Assembly (NCBI GenBank): GCA_034678805.1
Contig: JAXDBN010000084.1
Coordinates: 1 to 20,430 of the forward strand
Direction of reading: 5' to 3'
Origin: PHAA01 sp034678805
Lineage (GTDB): Bacteria > Bacillota > Syntrophomonadia > Syntrophomonadales > Syntrophomonadaceae
Length of the DNA: 20,430 nucleotides
Under the pieces are notes generated by a model that did not search any database, was not told where the DNA came from, and worked only from the letters and a program-made list of their open reading frames with translations. Every line of letters begins with the position of its first letter. Within the stretch, counting starts at the first letter, position 1. This document shows positions 14,222 through 20,430 of the stretch, in pieces. The translations under genes were made by a program, and so were the position numbers.

Positions 14222-14982
14222 CAGGCCAATCCCATCAAAATCGTCATGTTTCGTTCCATCTCGGAGATGATGTGGTTGACAAACACTGCCATCAAAGGCA
14301 TGATGGCGACCATGGTGACCAAGCCAAAAGCGGTCTTGAGCGGGAAGCTTAAAATAAATACGTTAAGCTGCGGCACCGACCGGGCCATAATCCCCAGCGC
14401 CAGGTCACAAAACAGGAAAACCACCATAAAGGGAGCTGCTATCCGTACTCCCAGGGAAAACATTTCGATAAAGACCTTGACGATGGCCATTACAAAACCG
14501 GTATTAAACACCGCTGCGGTCACCGGAATCAATGAATAACTGTAAGAAATACCCATCAGCAGCATATGGTGGCCGTTAACGGCCAAAAACAGCAGGATCT
14601 GGATCAGGTAAACGAACTGGCCCAGCAGGGTATTATTGGACTGGTTCTCCGGATCCAGCAGGGTAGCCATGGCAAAACCCATCTGCCAATCTACCAGGCC
14701 GCCGGCGATCCTGACCGCGGTAAAGGTTAAGGTGGCCGCATAACCCAGTACCAATCCCACTACTACTTCTTTCACCAACCACAATGAATACGCCAGCATA
14801 TCCACCGGTACGTTTTCCAGACTCGGCAGGGTCGGCATTATCAGCAGGGTCAGCAAAGCTCCCAGGCCTACCTTCAACAGGTTCGGGGTAGTCCGGGTTG
14901 AAAAAAACGGGGCCGATACCATGAACGATGTCAGGCGGGCAAAGACCAGCAATACCCATGGAATATTATCCAAAAACTGCAT
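14218..14982 (-). CDS. fliR: Flagellar export protein FliR
   Basis: The 254-residue, strongly hydrophobic protein starts like FliR (MQFLDNIPWVLLVFARLTSF, then APFFSTRTTPNLLKVGL) and has five to six membrane segments plus the conserved region GFAMATLLDPENQS. With FliP and FliQ it builds the core helical export pore. AGGAGG lies a few bases before the ATG at 14982. It starts 8 bases past fliQ and overlaps the start of flhB; FliR and FlhB contact each other and are fused in some clostridia. Confidence 0.95.
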   Translation of the reverse strand: MQFLDNIPWVLLVFARLTSFMVSAPFFSTRTTPNLLKVGLGALLTLLIMPTLPSLENVPVDMLAYSLWLVKEVVVGLVLGYAATLTFTAVRIAGGLVDWQMGFAMATLLDPENQSNNTLLGQFVYLIQILLFLAVNGHHMLLMGISYSYSLIPVTAAVFNTGFVMAIVKVFIEMFSLGVRIAAPFMVVFLFCDLALGIMARSVPQLNVFILSFPLKTAFGLVTMVAIMPLMAVFVNHIISEMERNMTILMGLAW

Positions 14983-14990
14983 GCTTCCTC

Positions 14991-15260
14991 CTAACCGATC
15001 ACACCGCCGAGATTTCCAAAAATATTAACAGCGAAATTCATCAGCAGCCTTAACATCCAGGGACCAAAAAACAGTAAGGATAAAAAAACCGCTATTATTT
15101 TGGGTACAAACGTCAGGGTCTGTTCCTGAACCTGGGTCACAGCCTGGAAAATACTGATAACCAGACCCACCAGCAATGCGATACCCAAGGGAGGCAGCGC
15201 CAGCAGCAGCGAAGTTGTAATGGTTTGGCGGGCAATAGTCAGAACCATTTCCGGGGTCAA
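14991..15260 (-). CDS. fliQ: Flagellar export protein FliQ
   Basis: The 89-residue product is full length for FliQ, with two membrane helices: MTPEMVLTIARQTITTSLLL and the pair IALLVGLVISIFQAVTQVQE and PKIIAVFLSLLFFGPWM. Four copies join FliP and FliR in the export pore. The start is a TTG at 15260; it reproduces the conserved family beginning MTPE, with a modest GTGAG site upstream. An in-frame ATG four codons later is less likely. Confidence 0.95.
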   Translation of the reverse strand: MTPEMVLTIARQTITTSLLLALPPLGIALLVGLVISIFQAVTQVQEQTLTFVPKIIAVFLSLLFFGPWMLRLLMNFAVNIFGNLGGVIG

Positions 15261-15292
15261 ACTTTACTCACATCCTTAAGTGCAGAATTTAT

Positions 15293-16057
15293 TCAACGGA
15301 AGCTTTCCATTAATGACTTGACCACCAGGTACCAACCATCAGTCACTACAAATAACAGTACTTTGAACGGCAGCGAGATCATCACCGGTGATACCATGAA
15401 CATGCCCATGGACATCAGGGTGCTGGCTACTACTATGTCAATCACCAAAAACGGCAGAAAAATGTAGAAACCCATCTGAAAAGCCGTCTTTAGTTCGCTG
15501 ATAGCAAATGCCGGGATCAAAGTGCTCATAGCCACGTCTTCCTGGGTGGCCGGCGGTTCAGCCTGGCTCATATTGATAAACAGCAACAGGTCCTTTTCCC
15601 GGGTTTGTTTCAGCATAAAGTCTCGCAAAGGGTCGGAAGCCCGGTTCATAAATTCAGTTTGCCCGATCTGGTTGGCGGTATAGGGAACGATAGCCTGCTG
15701 GTTGATCTCCTGGTAAGTCGGGTACATGGTGAAAAAGGTCAGAAACAGCGCCAGTCCGATTAGGATCTGGTTTGGGGGGAGCTGCTGGGTACCCAGGGCG
15801 CTGCGGACAAACGATAAGACGATAACGATCCGGGTAAAGGAAGTCATCATCACCAGGAAGGCCGGTGCCAGGGCCAAAACCGTCAGTAAAGTCAATAGTT
15901 TTAAGGTATCAACCACTTCGCCCGGATTATCGGTATTGGTGATCTGTAAGTCCACTGATGGCAGTGGAGCGGCTGATGTGGAGCCAGGGTGGACTGTCCA
16001 TAGCAGCATTATAAATATGATAGTAAATCCAGATAGCCAGAAAGCCTTATGATTCAT
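15293..16057 (-). CDS. fliP: Flagellar export protein FliP
   Basis: The 254-residue protein has a cleavable-type signal sequence (MNHKAFWLSGFTIIFIMLLW, then a polar stretch ending STSAAP), followed by the FliP core: LLTVLALAPAFLVMMTSFTR, RSALGTQQLPPNQILIGLAL, and the C-terminal FLVIDIVVASTLMSMGM. Five copies form most of the export pore. The ATG at 16057 is chosen because AGGAAGAGG is correctly spaced before it; a further upstream ATG overlaps that site. The start lies inside the last codons of fliO (11-base overlap). Confidence 0.95.
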   Translation of the reverse strand: MNHKAFWLSGFTIIFIMLLWTVHPGSTSAAPLPSVDLQITNTDNPGEVVDTLKLLTLLTVLALAPAFLVMMTSFTRIVIVLSFVRSALGTQQLPPNQILIGLALFLTFFTMYPTYQEINQQAIVPYTANQIGQTEFMNRASDPLRDFMLKQTREKDLLLFINMSQAEPPATQEDVAMSTLIPAFAISELKTAFQMGFYIFLPFLVIDIVVASTLMSMGMFMVSPVMISLPFKVLLFVVTDGWYLVVKSLMESFR

Positions 16058-16421
16058 GTTTGCTGCCTCTTCCTGCAATGAAACGTTTCAGGTTCTCAAA
16101 GATCTGAATCTGTACGTCCCGGATTTCCGCCGGCTGGTAATTCTCCACCGGTTTTATCACCGTCACCTCGCTGTCGGTAGCACTGACCAGCAGATATTCC
16201 TCTTCAACCTTTACAATGCTGATAGAAGCCTTGGGTGTCAGGCTGACCTGTTCCATAATGCGCAGATTGCCGCGGCTGCGGGGATACTGCTTAGCCAGGC
16301 CATACTTGATAAACAAATAGGCCGCCAGGCAGATAAACGACAGACTTATCAAGACACGAATAATTGCTTCCCACAAGTTCCACTGCAAGCTATTTTGCAC
16401 CTCTGTCCGGGTAATTTTCAT
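16047..16421 (-). CDS. fliO: Flagellar export assembly protein FliO
   Basis: The 124-residue protein has one membrane helix (about 18-38, IIRVLISLSFICLAAYLFIK) followed by a small cytoplasmic beta domain with GNLRIMEQVSLTPKASISIV and the later YLLVSATDSEVTVIK, which is the FliO/FliZ pattern. FliO helps assemble the FliP ring. Its start overlaps the preceding fliN-like gene by 32 bases, with only a weak AAAGG site, so its translation probably depends on the upstream gene. Confidence 0.9.
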   Translation of the reverse strand: MKITRTEVQNSLQWNLWEAIIRVLISLSFICLAAYLFIKYGLAKQYPRSRGNLRIMEQVSLTPKASISIVKVEEEYLLVSATDSEVTVIKPVENYQPAEIRDVQIQIFENLKRFIAGRGSKHES

Positions 16422-16791
16422 CGCCTTTGAAGGATGCGATTCTGATTCCCATTGAATCCTTCAGCACCAGGACCTCCCCATAAGCCAGCCAGATATTGTT
16501 GACCTTCAGATCCACCATATCACCGGCCAGCCGGTTAAGGGCAATAACCTTATCCGGCTGCAGGGCCAATACTTCCCTAAGATTAATAGAGGTGTTACCC
16601 AGTTCCACCTGCATTTCCACCTCAACATCCTGCAAACAGCTAATGTCGGCCGAACTCTGCTCAATTACCTGGGGCTGCAAAGGCGAGAAATGGGCCTTTT
16701 TTACATCCTGCCGGTTGCCTCTGGGATTTGCTGGCCCCCCCAGGTTTATCATGGCTTCAATTTGTGCTTCGGTTAAATTCCGTAAACTCAT
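16390..16791 (-). CDS. Second, divergent FliN-like switch protein
   Basis: The 133-residue product has a C-terminal SpoA domain (about 53-121) with VEMQVELGNTSINLREVLAL, the AGDMVDLKVN segment, LAYGEVLVLKD and MGIRIASF. This is clearly related to FliN but less conserved than the copy at 5484-5921 (LAYGEVLVL here, ARGEVVVV there). Residues 6-15, LTEAQIEAMI, lie exactly where the other copy has LSQEEIEALL and look like a decayed version of it. It sits between fliL and fliO, the place where Bacillus has fliM-fliY. The ribosome site GGGTGGG lies just inside the gap after fliL. It may mix with canonical FliN in the C-ring or act in export docking; either is inference. Confidence 0.88.
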   Translation of the reverse strand: MSLRNLTEAQIEAMINLGGPANPRGNRQDVKKAHFSPLQPQVIEQSSADISCLQDVEVEMQVELGNTSINLREVLALQPDKVIALNRLAGDMVDLKVNNIWLAYGEVLVLKDSMGIRIASFKGDENYPDRGAK

Positions 16792-16801
16792 AATCCCACC
16801 C

Positions 16802-17251
16802 TTACTGAACTAGCAGTTCTTCGAAATAGAGCGCGGTGATTTGCCCCTTGTGTAAACGGGAATTAATTTCCGTCAACAAGGCCTGTCTGATCTGTTCCAC
16901 ATCCTGGCCTTCCTGCAATTGGTAGGCATAGGTAGAGCGCAGTACCTGCAGGGCACCATCCTTCACCTTGTACATGGAAGTGTCAAGTTCTTCCTTCAAT
17001 TTGGGATTGGTATATTCCAGTGTAATAGTAGTCCGCAGATAACGCTTCCCGCCTGTGTCAGCAAGATTAACGGTCATGCTGGGCAGGGTAACGACTTGCC
17101 GATTTTTGGCGGCTACCTCGGCTGGATCCCGGTTCAGGTACCAGTAAGTACCGCCGCCCGCAAAGCCAGACAACAACAAAACCAGAACAATACCAATAAT
17201 TATTTTTAATTTTTTGGATGGAGACTGCTTTTCTTCCTCAGTTGAAGCCAT
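16802..17251 (-). CDS. fliL: Flagellar basal-body-associated protein FliL
   Basis: The 149-residue protein has a short charged N-terminus, one membrane helix (about 16-38, LKIIIGIVLVLLLSGFAGGG), and an extracytoplasmic domain with VNLADTGGKRYLRTTITLEY and the C-terminal INSRLHKGQITALYFEELLVQ typical of FliL. FliL surrounds and supports the stator. AAGGAG lies 11 bases before the ATG. A 106-base spacer with a stem-loop separates it from flgE; flbD, which often lies there, is missing. Confidence 0.93.
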   Translation of the reverse strand: MASTEEEKQSPSKKLKIIIGIVLVLLLSGFAGGGTYWYLNRDPAEVAAKNRQVVTLPSMTVNLADTGGKRYLRTTITLEYTNPKLKEELDTSMYKVKDGALQVLRSTYAYQLQEGQDVEQIRQALLTEINSRLHKGQITALYFEELLVQ

Positions 17252-17290
17252 GACTGAATCTGCTCCTTGCTGTAGGTTTTAACCGTCAAT

Positions 17291-17346
17291 GCGGAAGAGG
17301 CCTTTGACCAGCCTTACTTGGGTTGACTGGGGACTGGCCCCTCCGC
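17291..17346 (-). other. Stem-loop in the flgE-fliL spacer
   Basis: On the minus strand GCGGAGGGGCC (17346-17336) can pair with GGCCTCTTCCGC (17302-17291) as an imperfect stem of about 11 bp with one bulge and one G-U pair. The 33-base loop contains a further CCAG/CTGG pair. It starts about ten bases after the flgE stop. No T-run follows, so it looks more like an mRNA processing or stability element, or a partial terminator, than a full stop. Confidence 0.4.
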
Positions 17347-17357
17347 ACCGTCACACT

Positions 17358-18149
17358 TTATCGTTTGATATTGATCAATTCTTGCAGCATTTCGTCAGCG
17401 GTTCGAATCGTCCGGGAATTGGCCTGGTAACCTCTTTCCGTAATGATCATATCCACCATCTCCTGAGCCAGGTCTACGTTGGACATTTCCAGGGCTCCTG
17501 AAATAAGCGTGCCGGCATTCTCCCCGGGAGTAGTGTTGGTTGCCGCCCCGGAAGCATCGCTGGCGATGTACATATTCTCCCCGGCTTTGGTCAGTCCTTG
17601 AGGATTGGGGAAAGTGGCAATTCCCAATTTAGATCCGTAGACTGCCGGATTGCCGCTGGAGTCAATATAGCTTATAGTACCGTCAGTCCCGATGCTGACT
17701 GAACTGCCGGCGATGTTTATGGGTGTACCGCCGTCGTCGCAGACCAGCATGCCATTGGCGGAATTAACCAGGTTGCCGCTGTTGTCCAGGGTGAAGTTGC
17801 CGGCCCGGCTGTAATAACTGTTTTCGCCGTCCATAAGAATAAAATAGCCGTTCCCCTGGATCATAACATCGGTGGCATTGCCGGTAACCGCCGCCGCCCC
17901 CTGGGTATGAATATTGTTGATACCGCCGACCATGACCCCCAAACCGATCTGCTGGGCGGCCATTCCCCCGGTAGTGCTGGCCTCACCGGCCTTGGCTCCC
18001 CCGATAGTCTGGCTGAGCATATCCTGAAAAGTAACCTGACCTTTTTTGAAGCCAACTGTGTTGACGTTGGCGATATTGTTGGCGATTACATCCATCTTGA
18101 CCTGGTTGACCTGCAAACCTGAAACTCCTGAATAAAGAGCACGCATCAT
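17358..18149 (-). CDS. flgE: Flagellar hook protein FlgE (short Gram-positive type)
   Basis: The 263-residue protein has the axial-family N-terminus MMRALYSGVSGLQVNQVKMD with NNIANVNTVGFKKGQVTFQD, then GLGVMVGGINNIHTQGAA and IQGNGYFILMDGENSYYSRA, and the C-terminal SNVDLAQEMVDMIITERGYQ with ANSRTIRTADEMLQEL. Length and sequence match the hook protein of Bacillus (about 264 residues) rather than the 400-residue proteobacterial FlgE. It polymerises into the hook outside the cell, capped by FlgD and measured by FliK, both encoded just upstream. The first ATG of the MM pair (18149) is taken as start, nine bases after GGGAGG; an upstream in-frame start would add 19 unrelated residues. Both flanking spacers carry stem-loops. 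A FlgG-like assignment is possible but less likely in this gene order. Confidence 0.88.
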   Translation of the reverse strand: MMRALYSGVSGLQVNQVKMDVIANNIANVNTVGFKKGQVTFQDMLSQTIGGAKAGEASTTGGMAAQQIGLGVMVGGINNIHTQGAAAVTGNATDVMIQGNGYFILMDGENSYYSRAGNFTLDNSGNLVNSANGMLVCDDGGTPINIAGSSVSIGTDGTISYIDSSGNPAVYGSKLGIATFPNPQGLTKAGENMYIASDASGAATNTTPGENAGTLISGALEMSNVDLAQEMVDMIITERGYQANSRTIRTADEMLQELINIKR

Positions 18150-18190
18150 AATAAAAAACCTCCCTAATTTTTGTTGCGGTTCGGTGCAGT

Positions 18191-18214
18191 ATCTGGCTGA
18201 AGTCATCGCCAGAT
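18191..18214 (-). other. Stem-loop in the leader of flgE
   Basis: ATCTGGC (minus 18214-18208) and GCCAGAT (18197-18191) form a perfect 7-bp stem with a 10-base loop, midway in the 91-base spacer between the TIGR02530 gene and flgE. It lies about 30 bases before the flgE ribosome site and has no T-run after it. Together with the stem-loop after flgE it may bracket a stable flgE mRNA segment. Confidence 0.4.
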
Positions 18215-18240
18215 GCAGGCTTCCTCAGAGAGGTCCGGCC

Positions 18241-18627
18241 TTATACTATTACTGCACTGTCAATATTGGTAAAAACATTGTCTTTCATTCTTTCGCCTTC
18301 TACCACCGTAACTACTGTCCGGTTGACCACATTAACTATGAACGCCATATCATCCATCACTATGCATGAATCCCGTGATCCTTTGGTTTCAGCCCGCTGC
18401 ACGGCGTCCTTGAGCTTGTTAACCTGTTCAGAATCTAAAGTGATGTCGTTCTGTTCCAATCGTTTCAAACAGTGGCTGCTGAACTGCAGCTCTCCGGGTT
18501 GCAACTGCTGGGCCAGGATTTCCTTAAAGGCCGGGCTGGTGCTGTTCCCCTCTCGTTGAGTTTCTGGTCTGCTGACCGGTGGTTCAGGTACCGGGGCTAC
18601 TGGATAATACTGATTGATTCTATTCAA
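18241..18627 (-). CDS. TIGR02530-type flagellar operon protein
   Basis: The 128-residue protein ends with the pattern known for this conserved Gram-positive flagellar family: LQFSSHCLKRLEQNDITLDS, QRAETKGSRDSCIVMDDMAF, VNRTVVTVVEGERMKDN and the terminal VFTNIDSAVIV. The family lies between flgD and flgE in many Bacillota; its exact function is not something I can state with confidence, but conservation of place points to hook assembly. The start is a TTG at 18627, read inside the end of flgD (8-base overlap) after AGGAAGTGAG. The N-terminal 35 residues are Pro-rich and likely flexible. Confidence 0.9.
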   Translation of the reverse strand: MNRINQYYPVAPVPEPPVSRPETQREGNSTSPAFKEILAQQLQPGELQFSSHCLKRLEQNDITLDSEQVNKLKDAVQRAETKGSRDSCIVMDDMAFIVNVVNRTVVTVVEGERMKDNVFTNIDSAVIV

Positions 18628-19114
18628 GGCTGCTCACTTCCTCAAGGGAAGATTCTTCTTCGGCCGGGCTTATTCCGGTGATTGCACTGACCGGCACATT
18701 CTCGCCGCCTACCACTGCATAGGGAATGGAATCTTCAATGTAAATAGACTCGACCACACCTTCAATCTCATTGCCGTCAACCTCAGCGGTAATTTGTTTG
18801 CCGATTAAGCCGGCTGCCTGGGTAACAAGCATGGACTGGGCACTTTCAGCCTGGCTGCTTATAAACTGCTGCAGCGATTCGTCCATGGACTGGATGGAAG
18901 AATTCATGTTCTGCATCTGCTCCAAAGTACTGAATTGGGCCATCTGGGCAATAAATTCCTTATTGTCGAGTGGATTCAGAGGATCCTGGTTTTGCAATTC
19001 AGTGGCCAATAATTTAAGAAAATCGTATTTGCCCAATTCATTGCTGGCCGCATTGGTGGTACTTACATTACTGGTGGTGTATGCTGTTGAATTAACTGGT
19101 CCTACTGTTGCCAT
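18620..19114 (-). CDS. flgD: Flagellar hook cap / assembly protein FlgD
   Basis: The 164-residue protein has the FlgD core at residues 28-70: LGKYDFLKLLATELQNQDPL, NPLDNKEFIAQMAQFSTLEQ, then MQNMNSSIQSM. The later GLIGKQITAEVDGNEIEGVV begins the cap domain. It caps the growing hook so that FlgE monomers fold in place. Length is normal for Gram-positive FlgD. AAGGAGG lies seven bases before the ATG. The acidic, repetitive end (ESSLEEVSSLE) overlaps the next gene's start. fliK ends 13 bases upstream. Confidence 0.95.
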   Translation of the reverse strand: MATVGPVNSTAYTTSNVSTTNAASNELGKYDFLKLLATELQNQDPLNPLDNKEFIAQMAQFSTLEQMQNMNSSIQSMDESLQQFISSQAESAQSMLVTQAAGLIGKQITAEVDGNEIEGVVESIYIEDSIPYAVVGGENVPVSAITGISPAEEESSLEEVSSLE

Positions 19115-19127
19115 CTGCTTACCTCCT

Positions 19128-20294
19128 TTACGCTAAAATGTTTAATCCCGCCCGGCTGCGCCAGCTGCTGTCCGGCTCATAATCTCCGTTGTTCAGCTCG
19201 GTAACCGGAAGGTCTGGATTGAATGCCGATCGATTGTCTCCTCCATCGCTGTGGGCCGATTGATCCCGGTTTTCCCGGTAACCCAGGTTCACTTCCATTT
19301 GCTGCAGATTGATTCCCTGTTGTTCCAGGTAACTGCGCATATTGGCCAGATTGCTGTTGAGCATATTGGCGGTTTCGCTGTTTTGGGCGGCTATACTGAT
19401 AGTAATCGCCCCCTCTTTGGACTCCACCAGGATGTTGACATTGCCCAGGATTTCCGGTTTCAGCTGAAGCTCGATACTAGATGGAGCAGTCTTGATCTGC
19501 TGCACCATTTGATCTAAAATGGTGTCCTTCTGGTTCTGGGTTAGCACATACCGGCTTTCCTCTGCGGTATTGCTCTTCGGGGGGGTGATTTCCACCCGGT
19601 TGGTCTCCCCGGCCATGCCCTGAATGCTGCCTGGATCGGTTTTAATGCTGGTGAATTTAGTTTCCTGGCCTACCCGGGTTTGGTCTTTATTAAGTTTGGT
19701 TTCTTCACCATCTCCTTCAGTTTCCTTTTGCCCGCCTGTATTGGCTTGAGCAGGGGCGTTTACTTTGCTTCTGCCCTGCTTATCATCGGCAATGGAATTC
19801 TCGGGTCCGTTTGCTGATAATCCATCGGCCGCGTTGACGGTCAGTTTTGGTACCTTGATCTCGCTTCCGCCTTTGGCATTTTGCGCTCCGGATGCTTCAG
19901 ACCCCGTTTCATTTGGGATGATTTCCTGACCCCTGACTGAACTGCCGATATCAGGATTCAGTTGCCGGCTGAATGCCTGCGTTCCTTTAGCGGGGGTCTC
20001 CTGGGCGGCTAAATCAGCCATTGCCTGCCGGGCTTGCTCCCCGGCTTTCCCGGTAGCTTCGGGCTTTACCTTCCCGTCACCTGCCCCAACTCTGAGGTTA
20101 CTGCCGCTGGACTTGACAGAGGCAGCCGGGCTGTTCATGGTATTGGCCACCGCGGCCATCTGCATGGCAATTTCGGCAAAAGGTGAACTCCTGCCGGCCG
20201 ATTTCTTGCTCTTAGGACCAGCTCTGACCACTGATTGGTTTGATTTAACCTGTTTTCCTTCTGTTAAATTTAGATTGGCTGCCAGCTTAATCAT
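19128..20294 (-). CDS. fliK: Flagellar hook-length control protein FliK
   Basis: The 388-residue protein has a long, low-complexity N-terminal part rich in Ala, Gly, Lys, Gln and Thr, as expected of a molecular ruler, and the conserved FliK C-terminal domain at about residues 274-336: IELQLKPEILGNVNILVES, GAITISIAAQNSETANML, and YLEQQGINLQQMEVN. It is exported during hook growth and signals FlhB to change substrate. AGGAGG lies a few bases before the ATG. About 50 further residues follow the conserved domain, mostly polar. It follows the probable fliJ end by 28 bases. Confidence 0.93.
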   Translation of the reverse strand: MIKLAANLNLTEGKQVKSNQSVVRAGPKSKKSAGRSSPFAEIAMQMAAVANTMNSPAASVKSSGSNLRVGAGDGKVKPEATGKAGEQARQAMADLAAQETPAKGTQAFSRQLNPDIGSSVRGQEIIPNETGSEASGAQNAKGGSEIKVPKLTVNAADGLSANGPENSIADDKQGRSKVNAPAQANTGGQKETEGDGEETKLNKDQTRVGQETKFTSIKTDPGSIQGMAGETNRVEITPPKSNTAEESRYVLTQNQKDTILDQMVQQIKTAPSSIELQLKPEILGNVNILVESKEGAITISIAAQNSETANMLNSNLANMRSYLEQQGINLQQMEVNLGYRENRDQSAHSDGGDNRSAFNPDLPVTELNNGDYEPDSSWRSRAGLNILA

Positions 20295-20322
20295 TTTTCA
20301 CCTCCTCTCAAGCATAATTAAG

Positions 20323-20430
20323 TTAATTATTAGCTCTATGACAATATGCAGTTACCCCGATATCATCCAGGACCTGTTGTTCGGCTTTGGATACCTGCAT
20401 TTGGAGCTCTTCCAGGTCTTTCTCTTTCAA
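20323..20430 (-). CDS. fliJ: 3' end of probable fliJ (partial)
   Basis: A frame entering from the right edge gives 35 C-terminal residues and stops at TAA (20325-20323). The visible part, LKEKDLEELQMQVSKAEQQV then LDDIGVTAY, is a charged coiled-coil ending in a pattern like the EQ..LDE(I/L)A end of FliJ. FliJ, a coiled-coil export ATPase partner, normally sits directly before fliK in this kind of cluster. The short stretch limits certainty. Confidence 0.55.
   Translation of the reverse strand: MKEKDLEELQMQVSKAEQQVLDDIGVTAYCHRANN

Overview
The window is dominated by one long flagellar gene cluster on the minus strand, from about 20430 down to 3824 and possibly 2902. It has Gram-positive, Clostridia-type (Bacillota) traits: purine-rich AGGAGG-class ribosome sites, frequent TTG and GTG starts, very tight or overlapping gene junctions, a short Bacillus-type hook protein, a TIGR02530-type flagellar operon protein between flgD and flgE, and an flhF-flhG pair next to flhA. 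A clostridial anaerobe is the best reading; the genus cannot be fixed from this sequence.

Reading the minus strand from the right edge, the cluster runs: end of a probable fliJ, fliK, flgD, TIGR02530 protein, flgE, fliL, a divergent fliN paralogue, fliO, fliP, fliQ, fliR, flhB, flhA, flhF, flhG, a PilZ (YcgR-like) gene, the flagellar sigma factor fliA, a short rod-protein gene, fliM, a canonical fliN, motA and motB. A signal-peptide-bearing M14 metallopeptidase follows motB in the same direction. Together these encode hook assembly and length control, the export gate, the switch/C-ring, the stator, a c-di-GMP-responsive regulator, placement GTPase/ATPase proteins and the sigma factor for late genes. 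No chemotaxis genes and no flbD were seen. FliM lacks the usual N-terminal CheY-P-binding peptide, while the canonical FliN carries one and the second FliN has a decayed version at the same residues.

The left 2.9 kb is different. It holds the 3' end of an unidentified plus-strand gene, a 5'-truncated flavin reductase remnant, a dodecin-family gene on the minus strand whose two usual flavin-contact residues are replaced, and an SDR oxidoreductase on the minus strand. Between dodecin and the SDR is a region of about 970 bases with no convincing gene. On the minus strand it has a near-consensus sigma-A promoter (1632-1660), then a purine-rich stretch, then a GC-richer part containing two diverged tandem units, then an intrinsic-terminator-like hairpin (791-821) just before dodecin. 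Two hairpins in the repeat units appear to be kept by compensatory base changes. I read this as a candidate structured non-coding RNA of about 830 nt, or a very long dodecin leader. It is the most likely undescribed element here.
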